Assembly (NCBI GenBank): GCA_963920635.1
Contig: OY987298.1
Span: 22,849,647 to 22,913,646 of the forward strand
DNA from: Pseudeuparius sepicola
Taxonomy: Eukaryota; Arthropoda; Insecta; Coleoptera; Anthribidae
DNA length: 64,000 bases
Direction: 5' to 3'
Below are positions 42,972-55,111 of the stretch, piece after piece. Numbering within the stretch: the stretch's first letter is position 1; every line of letters starts with the position of its first letter. The notes under the pieces are model-generated. The model was given only the letters and a program-made list of their open reading frames with translations. It ran no database searches and was not told the origin of the DNA. The translations under genes and the position numbers were made by a program.

Positions 42972-44078
42972 ACTTTACTTCATACTTTCTGCAGCTTATT
43001 ATTAAACTTCAATAGGCTACTTTCACAAGCACTAAAAGGAAAATATGTTTTCAAATAAACAAAATATGTATACAGAAATACTGTGGGATTAAGTACTTAC
43101 ATTATTTATTTATAAAAGTTATTAATGGGTACCTACCCTCCAGGCCTTTGTATCTGACAACAGGGAGATTTGAAGCAAGCAGTTTTATTCTTAGAATCCA
43201 GCCTCATCCAGCAAATAGCAGGTAATCATACTTTAAGCTGCCATGCTGTCATACAGTCAGCCCACAAATCACTAACCAATTAGGTACCCTGAAGTTGCCC
43301 CACACGGTTTTGGTACATACCCATGGATATATTATGATGTCGATAAAGAAGATTACTACGACCTTAAACATCTAAAGGTATTTTAAAATTTCTAAGATTG
43401 TGGAAATTTATCTTGGGGCTTTTAGAGAACACCATTGCAATCATCAAATTATTGGAAAGTGATACCGTAAAGCAATTAAAAAAATCTTGTAGCATTAATT
43501 TCCATGAAGGGATACGCCTGTCACATTATTGTAAAATTGGTCTTGATCAAAATTCCATGCATATTCACAATAAAGGACGTTAAATGGTCAATTTGTAATA
43601 TTTTTGAGCAATTTTACAGAATGTTTCTACTAAATGTATGTACTTTTGAAGGAGCATTATAATATTACGATATCAAACCTCGTTTGTTTCTTTTTTCACT
43701 TTGAACATAGAGATTTTTCATAAATTCTGGCTATCGTATATTCAATATTTATTTCAAACGCTCATAATATCCGCATAAAATTAGATATTGAAACTCACTA
43801 GGTGACTTTTTTGAAGCTTATTAAAACGTGTGCTTTTTGATGGCATAAGTCATTTTAATGTATTTCTCTTTTTTCTTGTTTATTTTTGCAGTAAACCGCG
43901 TTATAATTAATTCCCCGAAACGCAGAATTCAATTTTTCTTATTTTTAAATCCAAAAATCAAGCCGAAGGAGGTTTCTTACTGGAATTAGACCAATCCTAA
44001 GTGAAAGTACACGTTTTAAACTTCCGATTTCCTGGTCAAAAGATTTTTTCTACATAATTTCCGCTCGTGATTATCTAA

Positions 44079-44411
44079 TATGCCAGGGGAGTCTACTAAA
44101 CTTCTACTATCCGCCTGCATGCAGTTTTCATGACCAGACTAGCCCATTGTATACTGTTGACAAAATGTACAAAAACGAAAAAGACCTTCAAAAATTTTAA
44201 ATTCTTCCATTTTTACCAAAGCTTAGTAATAAACTTACATTCACTAGTTTCAGGAACTCGTGATTGCGCGGCCACCAGTCTAATGTACAAGTGCCTAAAA
44301 GAATGTTTTTTTGGCAATGTTTTTGAACGAGCGAAGCATGTTCAAAATACCGCAAGAAAAACGAAAGTGATCTACTTTACCCTCTCATGATTATTTTACG
44401 CACTAGTGCGA
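44079..44411. repeat. Block E of the duplication, right copy (inverted)
   Basis: Inverse of 32117-32462, joined directly to the outer end of the right arm at GATTATC|TAATATGCC. TTTTACGCACTAGTGCG at its end is echoed 50 bp later by TTTTACGCACTGGCG, suggesting a repeated terminus. Confidence 0.7.
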
Positions 44412-47196
44412 TAAAATCCTCCTTTACTCACGGTCAGCAGTGCATTTTACGCACTGGCGTAGGTATATTGCAGCATGCATTTATGAAGGAAAACAAACAA
44501 ATGACTTCATAGTTTATATTTATGTGGAGGAGATAGCGAGGAGCCGACTTCAAAATGAAACCTTAAAGTGTCGCGCGTGGCTTACATTTGCATACATTGG
44601 CATACTGCCTCAGTTTTAGAGATGATCCGCCCTACATTTTTCGCATACATTCCATAACCTGTAAATTATTACTTTTTTTCATGAATATGCGTCGAGGCTT
44701 TAGGCGATCTCTCAAAAAAGCAGCATCAGAAATTGCTTACGGGGTAGGAAGTTATTTTAAGCAGAGGTGCTTTTTTCCAGATGGTGTACTAATGATGGAT
44801 ACAATTTTTTGGAGCAATTAAAATTATTGGGGGAATACATAACAATATGATCGATTTCCATACCGTTTATAATATCCATGGAACACAAAAAAAAACTGAA
44901 TTAAATTATAGAAAGTTAAGAAAATATTACCAGCACCTGAGCATTTTGATGTTCTATAGAGAGAGTAAGTAGAACATTCTGAATAGCAAGGAAGCAATAT
45001 AAATAAAAGAAGAAAAAATTGATATAAATTAATAATGGATATAAATACTTAAATATTAAGATTTTTCCAAATTTGTTTACTTTTACCTGTTAAATTTTCA
45101 GTTAAGCTGTTTAGGCAGTGTAAAGATTTTTCTATTTTTGTGTAATTTATAAACTTTATAACATACCTACAATGAAATCTGAAAGTTGTGAAAAATGGGA
45201 TATGATACCTAGTCTGCTTTATACAATCCGGGGAAAATGCCTATCTCCGTTTAACTCGTACCTACCTTTTCGGCTTATCCTTTTCAAAATGCCCACTATT
45301 AATCAAATTGTGTCACAATCTTGCCAAAATGTTCTTAAAAGGATATACAAGTTCACGTGGTAATAATAGCACTTTGATAACACGCTAACGTATACCTATG
45401 GTTTTCCTAGGAATTTTCTATTTCGAACTTCATTACAAAACACATGGGAGCCTGACTAGAATCGTATCAAAACGCATATTTTTCGAATATATGAAAACTC
45501 ACATTTCCATATGAAGAACCCAGAATGGTTCTCTGATTCATACCTTATTATTGTGAGAATATACGCATAACACAATGCACTTTGAAAGGCATACTGAGTA
45601 AAATCACGTTCAAAAATCTGTCGCTATCTCCTGGTCTATTGAAGCAATTTACGCAGATCAGTCTTCAAGGATGAAAAAAATATAGTAATTGGAAAACCTA
45701 TATAATATTAATCGTAAGTTATGTAAATTCGAGGTCAAAAGCCTAAAAAATGACATTGACTGTACCAACTGTCTCAATAAACGAACTCTAGGGTCGCCAT
45801 CATTAAAAAATACCACCACTTTTTTTTCGAATATCAACTTGTTAGGTAATGTGAAAATAACAATAATTCTAATAAAAAAAGTATCCCTCTTCAAACTGAT
45901 TCAGTTAGGTACAACATAACTCTGACTACCAACAGCTGCCGATTTTATAAGCGCTTAGGTTTCACTTTAATAGAAAACCTTTCTTTCTTTAATTGATTTC
46001 GCCGTTAACCGATCCGTGTAAAAGGTGCGGAATACGATTTTATTGGCCCGCAAAGGACCAGACCGTTTCCCTGAGTAAATCCAATCAACCCTCTTAAAAG
46101 CCAGGCAGGCCTAATTAATCTCGCAGACGTTGAAGTGATGAGGCTCCGGTCGGTATATTTGCACCCCGATCCAATCCCGGTAAACAGAAGCGAAACCACG
46201 CCTCGGATAAATTATAAACAGTGGCTAAATTACCATAACCGTCTTTGATTTCCCGCAAAGGAAAATCCGGACTTCCAGAAAAAATGGAGACACCATGCAA
46301 ATAACACAACCCGATTCGTAAATTCAAGCGTGTTGATCAAATTCTAAAGCGTGCCTGACGAAAATTCGAATTTGAAAAGTATTAGTTAAATTTTCTGATT
46401 GTATACACAGGCGTGATGTAAAAAAATTAAATAACGAGCCTAGCGATCTCGGGCACTGAGTCGGCACCGCTGCAATGACAAGGCCGGGCAGCTGAAAGCG
46501 ATGAGTCATCCAAGGGAGGTGGGTCTAAGGCGCCAAATTGAAATTTCAAGATGTCAACTTGGTAAATTTGTTTAAAAAAAACACGGATAATAATTTACGA
46601 GAGTGAAAGTCACATTTTTAAGATCCTTTGGTGCATTTAGATATCTACCGGTAAAATTTTCGTAAATGCCAATTATTTCTTATTTGCGTGCCTAGATACA
46701 ACTAAATTCGAATGAATAAAACCATAAAACTTCCTGATTTCAAGGTGGTTACGTTTAATCTAAAATTGTTAGGTATAACACTCTCCAACAGTCCAAACCA
46801 AAACCCTGGGAGACTGGGTAGGAACAAAATCTCTTTTGATGGCCTTAACCCACTTTCCTCTTAAAATGGGATGAAAAAGCGGACACTTTATGACCGACTT
46901 TGTAGTTTCCCTTGCAGTTGGAAACGGAACACGTCGGAACAAGTCCGAAACTATAGACACAACCTAAACCTATAAACTAAAATTGAATTTTATTCACTTT
47001 ATTCTGAACCACTGCCGTTTTACCACATTATTAATAAAACGTCAGATCCTATTTTACTAAAAAACATAGTCCAACACACAACAAACGAGTTGCCAGTTGC
47101 ACAACATATCCGAAATCTTTAATTTTTTACGTTTGCACGGAAATCTCACAACCGGCTTGGAGTTTTTTTCTGACATACAACTACAGCATAGTCTAA
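44412..47196. other. Intergenic sequence without recognised genes
   Basis: A moderately GC-rich patch lies at 46000-46520. Short open frames have no known motifs. AAAATCTGTCGCTATCTCCTGG at 45613-45634 resembles the inverted end of the 47197-49013 palindrome and may be a diverged copy of that end. Confidence 0.35.
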
Positions 47197-49013
47197 TAGC
47201 CCGGGAGCCAGTAACAGATTTGTTCGACCAAAATCCTCTCGGCCGATAATTCGTAAAATGCTTCATTCAGTTGTGTTATGAAGCATCGTGAACGTCAGCT
47301 GGGGTACCAGTGGTGGGTTGGACAATGGCACCCCCCCAAACACCTAAAAAAAAAATTTTTTTCAATCATTTCCTCCCGGCTGAAAATTGATCAGATAATA
47401 ATTAATATAATAATTAAAAGAAAAAAAAACGTCAGCTGGCTGTAAGGTGGTGGACTACGTCAGCTGCTCACACGAACATGAAAAAATAAAAACTATATTC
47501 AGTGATTTCCTCTCGGTGGAAAATTTGTCAGTTGGTATACTTACGGATTTGTCTAAATAAAAAAAAGTCAATTGAAGCTAATATTCCTTATAGAAATGTT
47601 GATTGTTTAAGAGATACAGGGCGTTAAAGTTCATTTTTTGAAATTGAATTATGGCAACATCTCCCGAAATAATCGAGCTGCTGAACTGAAACTTGGCACT
47701 GCTGGGTTTTTGGGGATGGAGAATGAGCTGAAAATGTCAATTTCTAAGTATCTCATAGAGGGCGCTACTTGCGCTGTTTTTGGATCGTGCTTTTACTCGT
47801 AACTTTTTGAGGTTATATTTTTGGCCCTGCAGGTCCATCATTTTAGTGCATCTTTTCATTCTGCATCAAAGAGGTACTCTTTTTTCATAACGATCAAATC
47901 AACCGTTTGCGTTGAAATTGGCAAAACGTGCCCCAAAACACCTGTTGACTTCAATATTCGAAAAATAAAATTTTCACCTACTACTTTCAAATGTTTCCTA
48001 GAATGTTACAGATCAACTGTCCATTGAAAATGAAGAAAAAAATGCCAAATGAACATTGGTCGAAACACATTCGTTTTCTTGAAATAGGGTGTCCAAACTT
48101 TGTCGAGTTTCCATCCGTTCCATTTTGAAAGTGAACATTTTTTGGGACATTGTTCATACGCTTTTTTCTCGCTTTAAATGGTACAGTTGTTGTGCAATAT
48201 TTAAAAGCAGTAAATGAAAATTTTATTTTATTATTTTATTTATTTTTCGAATATTGAGGTCAACAGGTGTTTTTGGGGCACGTTTTGCCAATTTCAAGGC
48301 AAACGTTTGATTTGATCGTTATGAAACAAGAGTACATACCTCTTTGTTGCAGAATGAAAAGATCCACTAAAATGATGAACCTGCAGGACCAAAAAGATAA
48401 CCTCAAAAAAGTTACGAGTAAAAGCACGATCCAAAAACAGCGCAAGTGGCGCCCTCTATGAGATACGTAGAAATTGACATTTTCAGCTTATTCTCCATCC
48501 CCAAAAACACAGCAGTACCAAATTTCAGTTCAGCAGCTTGATTATTTCGGGAGTTGTAGCCATAATTCAATTTCAAAAAATTAAGTTTAACGCCCTGTAT
48601 CTCTTAAACAAACAACATTTCTATAAGGCATATTAGTCTCAATTGACTTTTTTTATTTAGACAAACCCGTAAGTATACCAACTGACAAATTTTCAAGCGA
48701 GAGGAAATCAATGAAAATAGTTTTTATTTGTTCATGTTCGTGTGAGCAGCTGACGTATAGTCCACCACCTTACAGTCAGCTGACTTTTTTTTCTTTTAAT
48801 TATTATATTAACTATTATCTGACCAATTTTCAGCCTGGAGGAAATGATTGAAAAAAAATTTTTTACTTGTTTGGGGGGGTGCCATTGTCCAACCCACTAC
48901 TGGTACCTCAGCTGACGTTCACGATGCTTCATAACACAACTGAATGAAGCATTTTACGAATTATTGGCCGAGAGGAAATGACTAACAAAAATCTGTCCCT
49001 GGCTCCCGGGCTA
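47197..49013. mobile_element. 1.8-kb palindrome with TAGCCCGGGAGCCAG ends
   Basis: TAGCCCGGGAGCCAG at 47197 pairs with CTGGCTCCCGGGCTA ending at 49013, and the arms are mirrored almost throughout (AAAATGCTTCATTCAGTTGT, CAATGGCACCCCCCC, GTTGATTGTTTAAGAGATAC). The inner core (about 47600-48640) is the same family as the 10211-12773 element, but the outer ends are entirely different. No TA target duplication is clear and there is no coding function. Confidence 0.75.
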
Positions 49014-50326
49014 TAAGTTAATTTAGGTAGGTATTACTTTTTGATTTTCCAATGTCAATCCAATAAGCATATATACACGCACCAAATACTGTTCAGATTA
49101 AATTAAGGAACTGTTTGAAAATGTCAAAATCTAAATAATATGTATTATGTTTGTGAGCGATCCCCGAATTCCGAGACGAATATTCGATCAAATAATCCGG
49201 GGTTATTTCGTTATTTGTTGATTATACGTAGGTAGGTACAGCATAATCTTCAATTCGCGCACACTGCGCAACCTTGATGTTTCTCTGTCGTCAATATTCC
49301 GCAGCTGCCTGATGTTTTTTTTTTCATGCATTAAGTACCATGTCTATTAGATCGGCACTGATTTAATTAAACCATGTTACAGAAACGCAAAGTATAAGAG
49401 CCTCGAAAAATTTGAAAAACACGTTTAACTTTCAACTATAAAACTCGCTAAATCTTAGCCTATCATAATCTGTGAAAGTGACAACTGACATGCTATTTAT
49501 TGTCATTTATGCCGCAATCGGATTGTCACTTGACACAACCTAGATTCTAGGGAGCGCCAAATATTAGGCAACGGCGAATACACCGATGTCATCTGGGTTG
49601 CTTCGTCTCTTCTGTCGCTAAGTTGCGCTATTGGACGGAGGCGGAATATCTGGGTTTTTTTCTTGGAAGCACACAGGCGAACAGGTTTATTTGCCTCGGT
49701 CAGAGGCCTCGGCAACTAAATTCCACATGAGTCATAAAAAGTTGAACTTCAGTGCCTTGGTACATAAATCACTCTTTTCTAAAGCCAGCCTGACATTCCG
49801 TTAATATTTCTTCTTTTTTAAAAAATTCAGTATTGGTCCTTTGCATCTTCTTACAAAAATTTCTCGTATGCGGGTAATATGTTTTATGTTTACTGGACGA
49901 AAATCTTCACATATTATTTATTTTATTTTTCGATTTTCTTTATTGGCACGCTTGTTGACATTTTTCAACACTTATCTGCGTGGGCAATTGCAAAGCCACA
50001 CGCTAAAAATGCTGTAACTATTTTGTTTTAATTTATTTGTTGAAAGTACCTACAATAAAACTGTGCTTTTCGGGCGATGCATTTACCACCAATTGAAATA
50101 ATTGTTGTAGTTTGCGGAGAAAGGAGGGAAGGAAAGAAGTGATAATTCCTTTTCCAATACAGCACCCACTCATGTTTGAGCAGGGATTTATACCTAACAA
50201 GGCTTATAGTATCTATTAAGGTTGCCCCAAATGATTTTCTCACATTTTTTCTTTCTAAGAGGGCAGCATTTATCATAAAATAAAATATCAACTGTAAGCG
50301 GATTAATAGCTAGTCACTTACCAAGC
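49014..50326. other. Intergenic; diverged repeat near 50080-50326
   Basis: GATAATTCCTTTTCCAATAC and the following ~200 bp are similar to 53015-53240 (GATAATCCCTTTTCCGATAC), marking an old dispersed repeat that continues beyond the hAT insertion. No gene is recognised. Confidence 0.4.
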
Positions 50327-50334
50327 ACTAGGCC
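50327..50334. repeat. hAT target-site duplication, left copy
   Basis: ACTAGGCC at 50327-50334 is repeated exactly at 51539-51546, flanking CAGGGACGTAGACAGA and CTGTCTACGTCCCTG. Confidence 0.9.
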
Positions 50335-51538
50335 CAGGGACGTAGACAGAATCTTATTTTGGGGGGGGGGGCAGTTGGGGCACATCTAAATTTAGTGGGG
50401 GGGGGGGCACTCGTATTATAGAATTTTACACTAAAAAAATAATTGTGGAAAAACTCAACACTACCTAAAGGTATATATTTTTTTAAATTAAAAAAAAAAG
50501 TCTTTGTAACTTAAATGCATTTAATACACAAATTTAAAAAATTGTTTGAACACATAAAATAAATCTAGAAACAAGAAACATATGGGCCTTGGCCAAAAAG
50601 AAAAAGTAGGTGATTAGGGTAAAAACAGCTATGTACTAAAAACCTAGGTACCTACCTACAGTTATAACAGATATTAAAATAATGAAAAAGTTAGGTCCAG
50701 TCTTCTCTTTTTTTCTGCAAATAGGTACCTATATCAATAATATTGTTAATATCTATTTTTTACTATTGATTTCTCAATTGATAAAATGGCAAAATTTGAT
50801 AGCCGCGCATTGTCCATTATATTTCTTAAATAGATTTTTATAATTATCAAACAAGAAAATGTTCGCTCACAAGAAGCACTATAGACACAGGAACTAGAAC
50901 GGCAATTAAAACTATCTTATATATTTCTGCAAATGCAATCTTATATTTTTCTAAAAAACTTAATAACCTCAACGTTATTTTCTTTTTCAAAATTTAAAAT
51001 GCGTTTTCGTAAAATTTTAATTTCAGATTCCAAGCTCTCAGTATCACAATTTATGATGAATTGCAATTTTTTTCAAAATAGAAAAATCAAAAATTGTTTC
51101 TTGGTTTCCATTTAAAATGTCACTATTTTCTTTATATCTGTTCTTCAGTTCCATAACAATCCTATCAATTATAGAAATAAATATTTTAATTCTAAACAAT
51201 AATTATTAAATTTTCTTGAAAAGAATAGGTACCTTCCGAAATAAGGAAAGATTCATGTTGTCTTTGAATTTTTTTGGTCTGTTGCTTTTAAAATACGATT
51301 TAATTTCAATATTATTGTGAAGGGCAATGGCCAATGGAGCTAGTCACTTCAAAAAGAGAATTAAAGTGTAGATCACTGTAATCTTTACCAAAGTTGTTTC
51401 ATTTATTTTACTCGTCGAATTTAGTGGGTCTGTTCTAAAACTCACAAATATTTAGGGCAGGGCGGGCCATTGCGGGGGGGCAGACACTAAACAGGGGGGG
51501 GCCGCGGCCCCCCTAGCCCCCCTCTGTCTACGTCCCTG
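50335..51538 (-). mobile_element. hAT element with decayed transposase
   Basis: A 1204-bp element with inverted ends CAGGGACGTAGACAGA and TCTGTCTACGTCCCTG, and a perfect 8-bp duplication ACTAGGCC. Long G-runs lie near both ends (50362-50407, 51474-51500). The interior reads as a hAT transposase C terminus on the minus strand. It split an older dispersed repeat also seen at 53015-53380. Confidence 0.85.
50746..51420 (-). pseudogene. hAT transposase C-terminal remnant (dimerisation domain)
   Basis: On the minus strand, codons 50877 to 50749 read SCERTFSCL, then YLRNIMDNARLSNFAILSIE, then a stop at 50746. This is the conserved C-terminal dimerisation block of hAT transposases (usually S-E-R-x-F-S ... 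R-L-x-x-L-A-x-L-S-I). Upstream (to about 51420) pieces such as LESEIKILRKRI are visible, but stops and frame changes interrupt them. No catalytic region is recognisable and the element is too short to contain one. Confidence 0.65.
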
Positions 51539-51546
51539 ACTAGGCC

Positions 51547-51982
51547 TGACCAAAGATCATAATCTCTAATATCATGATCTTTCGCCTGACCTTGTCGCGG
51601 TCATGGAATAGGAATCTAAATAATAAAGTGAGTTAAATTTAAATATGTAGGAAATCGAGATTAGAGCATTGCTGTAATTACACCCCTCAACCTAACTAAA
51701 TCTGCAATGCAGGGAATTCTGTAGTAGCTTTTGAATTAATAAGGTGTTGGTTTCCTCACCCCCTTCCCCTCGGAGCTTGATTAATGCCTTAAATAAGGTA
51801 ATCTGAAGTTGGGCAGAATCAGGCACCTATCTCTGTAGAATTTATTATATCAATTTCAACCAAAATTAAATATTAGACGGTCATAAAATTTGTTTTACCA
51901 TAAGAGGGTGCTTCCAGCGCTTCCACTGTATCATTTTGTGTATTATTTTTTTGCATCCTCCTTGTGATTGGATATTCTCTTG
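51547..51982. other. Continuation of the diverged repeat, then spacer
   Basis: GAGATTAGAGCATTGCTGTA near 51657 parallels GCGGATTAGAGCATTAGCGA near 53342, extending the repeat on the far side of the hAT insertion. No gene. Confidence 0.4.
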
Positions 51983-52839
51983 ATAGGCCAGGGAAAATAG
52001 AATTTGACCTAGACATAAATATTAACTGCAATTTTGTTTTACCCGCATATCAAAGTTATAAGTAAATACGTTGGTAGAAACCAATAATTAAACATTTTGA
52101 AAAAACGGAACCCTGAGTTACCTCAAAAAACACCTATTTTTCGTTAGAAATTTCAAGCAAAAATGTTAACTGGATTTTTTTAGAGTCTATAGGTAAAAAA
52201 CTTCCCTTACTAACATATATTAAGAAATTAAACATTTTAAGAATATGGAAGTAACTTAGATCGACAAAGAGAAATAACAATCGGATAATTTTCTATTTCG
52301 GCAAAAGGGCAAAAATATTAACTACGTTTTTATTGCAGATGATCATTCCCTTTTACAAATAGAAAGTAACTTATACAAAATTAAACATTTATCTGAGCCG
52401 CATGTACGTCAGCTCTCACTTCTCTTTGGTATAGAATAGGCAAAAATATTAACTGTTTTTTGTTTGTTTAACTTTTTACTTTATAACTATATTAAATCAC
52501 AGAGTTAATATTTTTGCCCAACAAAATATTATGCAAAATGTAATTTTTACATCATTCGGATACTTGCGCAAACGTAATCTGTTTAATTTATCAATCTCAA
52601 CTTTATATACCTTACTTACTAATAAATGCAGCTTAAAAATCGCAGTTAATATTTATGCCGTCTTTATTGCAACAAGAAAATGTATTTTTCTAAAAAACGC
52701 CCACACGCGTATGTTTATTTTGTATAAAAAACAATTCTGGCGTTCATTTATTACCAATATTTTGTGATGGCATTATAAAAATAGGGTTATAAATTTTGTC
52801 TAGGTTTCGTTATTTTTTAACGTAATTTCCCTGGCCTAT
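51983..52839. mobile_element. Inverted-end element studded with GCAAAAATATTAACTG motifs
   Basis: The ends ATAGGCCAGGGAAAAT (51983) and ATTTCCCTGGCCTAT (to 52839) are inverted. Forward motif copies begin at 52014, 52157, 52309 and 52440. Inverted copies lie at 52503 and 52643. Spacing between neighbours is mostly 130-155 bp. Apart from the ends and motifs, the two halves do not pair well. No transposase is present. Confidence 0.65.
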
Positions 52840-53621
52840 GAGTGTTGACAACTCAAAGGGGCTTCGGGGCCTTACCCCCCCCCCCCCCTTCGACACAAAT
52901 CTATTCAATACCATGGAGTTTTTCGAGTGAATTTTCAGAAAAAAAAACAAAAAGGGTTTACTGACAAATTCAATTACCCTTCTGGTTAGCTAAAAATTTA
53001 CCCCGAATTGCCGTATATGCGATAATCCCTTTTCCGATACACCGCCCACTGGTGTGGGGTTATTTCAAGAGCCCGCAGTCGGGCGTTTGGGGCTTAATCC
53101 CTAAAGGTATCGGGCGCGCGGACCCTTTCTTTGCCCCCTTTTGTTCCCGATAACACCGGGAAGCATTCATCATTTTTATAAAACGTATAATATGTTTAAA
53201 CGAAGGGATAGCCAGTCATTTATCAACCGGTTTTCGCGTAATTCATTGCTTGCATGGCCTTGTGCCGTTTGCGGATTATATAGGGAGGGAAAATCGAATG
53301 GAAACGAATTATGCTGCGAAAATAAAGTGTGGATAAAATTGCGGATTAGAGCATTAGCGAACCTCCAGAATTAACTAAAATGTTTCTATATACTTATGTT
53401 GCGAGTAAGTAGGTATGGTATTTCTAAAGTCACTTGAAACAGCCTAAAAAACTCTAATTGCATAAAAAAAACTCTAATATAGGACATAAGCGTCACGCAG
53501 TTTTTTAAAGATATAGTACATATTGTACATGTTCAGTATTCGCCTATTTTATTTGTTCATAAGTTACCATTATTCTTAACATTAGTTATTAGTGGGCTTA
53601 GCTTAGAATATTGTCACGACC
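52840..53621. other. Intergenic; diverged repeat copy at 53015-53380
   Basis: A C-run lies at 52875-52887. 53015-53380 is an uninterrupted relative of the repeat split by the hAT element at 50335. Its open frame (53141-53374) is unrecognised. Confidence 0.4.
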
Positions 53622-54025
53622 TGGATAGCCGTGACTGGGAGCGTAGCAAATAATAACAATTGGCCTTAATTTTACATAGGTTAATTTATTATTTAGGATT
53701 AAGAAAGCTTGACACAATTGACAATTGACACAATGAGAGAAAGACACTTACTTTTGTGAAGAGACAGCAGGGGCAGGCGTCATCGCAGCTGGAATACCTG
53801 GTTGCTGGTTGGCCCCGCCGGTTGGTCGATCTTTTCTTTAGCACTCGTACGGACTGACTGCCGCCTTGAACCGATCGATGGTTTTAGGTAAACTTTGATT
53901 TTGTCGCGGAATCAGCAGTCAGTGATTTTTATGTTAAGTTTCGATAATACCGGCGGCGCCTGAACCCAACCGAGTTCATTGAATTATTTCGTTATAATTT
54001 AATTGCTTACTTTTCATTCGTGACA
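53622..54025. mobile_element. Solo LTR of a Gypsy-type element
   Basis: 404 bp beginning TGTCACGACC and ending ATTCGTGACA, flanked on both sides by ATAT (53618-53621 and 54026-54029), a 4-bp duplication typical of Ty3/Gypsy. It is unrelated to the 1.76-kb LTRs at 33430. No internal domain remains, so LTR-LTR recombination probably removed it. Confidence 0.7.
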
Positions 54026-55111
54026 ATATTCAATAATTCTTGTATTTTTACTTGTAATTTTGCCTACAGTCTCAACCTGGGCTTAAATGATACACGCTTG
54101 ATCATACAATTTGCGTCCATGAAGAGATGTCATCCCGTTTAACATGAGACGACAAGTTCGCCACCTGCAGAAGTCAATGTCAAGAATTGAATTCGAAAAT
54201 CTTCCTTGAAAAAGGCCCGATAAAAAACTCTTCCCGCGACCGCGCTCGGTCTTATCCCCCCACGTGTATTACCGCGGGCTTTTGCCATTTAACGTTAACG
54301 AACAGTTCCTGAGAAAGAGAAAACGGCACCACCCAATCTACATGCAGAAAGACCTAAACGGTTGAAGGACGTGAGAAGGCAAGGCGTTAAGGTCAGTAAA
54401 AGCTTTGGTTGAGAACGTAACCGTTTAGTAGTTATTTCTATCGTAACACTACAAACAACATAATATTTCACTTTTAAGGGTTTTTTAAGGTTGACGTCAA
54501 ACACAACGTAAAGGTTAATGCAATATTGTCAAAAGGTCTTTAAAAAGCCATATCGATTACAACTATTTACGCAAGTATATCCTAAAATCTGTGAAATTAT
54601 CGCACGCCTATCCACCACATTTCGCTGTACAAGTGGTCAGCCGTCGAACAGTGTAGCCCGTGCAAGTATTGGTGATATATTATATTAGGCGAGCATGCAG
54701 TCACTTGTTTTTACTACAATATATATCGTCTCTGTCTCCTTCATCTCCTTTTACTTATAATACCAGGAGCGGATTAATATGGTCAAAAAGTGTTTTGTCT
54801 GCGCCTGTTCTCGACCTACCCTGGTAAAATATAGATGAACTCACTTGGAACACAGTGATATACGAGCGCGCTCTATTTCATAGCATTTACCACGCTCTGC
54901 TACTGGACTTATCAGCAGAAATCACCCGTATAAAATTGAAAGGTTTTTATGCTGTTCTAAGTGACTTATGCCTTCAACCGTATTAGTTGTTGATGGTTTT
55001 AAGCAGATTTGGCATATAACTTCATATTTTTTCTAATTTGCTGATGGTCATCCGATAAAATGTACGAGGTGAGGTGCCGGTGCAGGATTTTGTGATAATA
55101 ACTTCACTATA
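54026..55111. other. Intergenic sequence without recognised genes
   Basis: Mixed composition, with a small GC-rich part near 54220-54300. No repeat end or coding motif recognised. Confidence 0.35.

Larger units (their letters stand above)
27998..44411. repeat. Large imperfect inverted duplication (~16 kb)
   Basis: Left segments 27998-28236, 28246-28437 and 31203-32112 recur inverted on the right as 43835-44075, 43452-43635 and 32999-33429 plus 42976-43451. The largest pair is split by the LTR retrotransposon. In the stretches I compared, the arms differ at only about one base per 100 or fewer. The block 32117-32462 recurs inverted at 44079-44411, outside the expected mirror order. The left arm has an extra 2.77 kb (28438-31202) and the right arm an extra ~200 bp (43636-43834). 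Confidence 0.75.
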
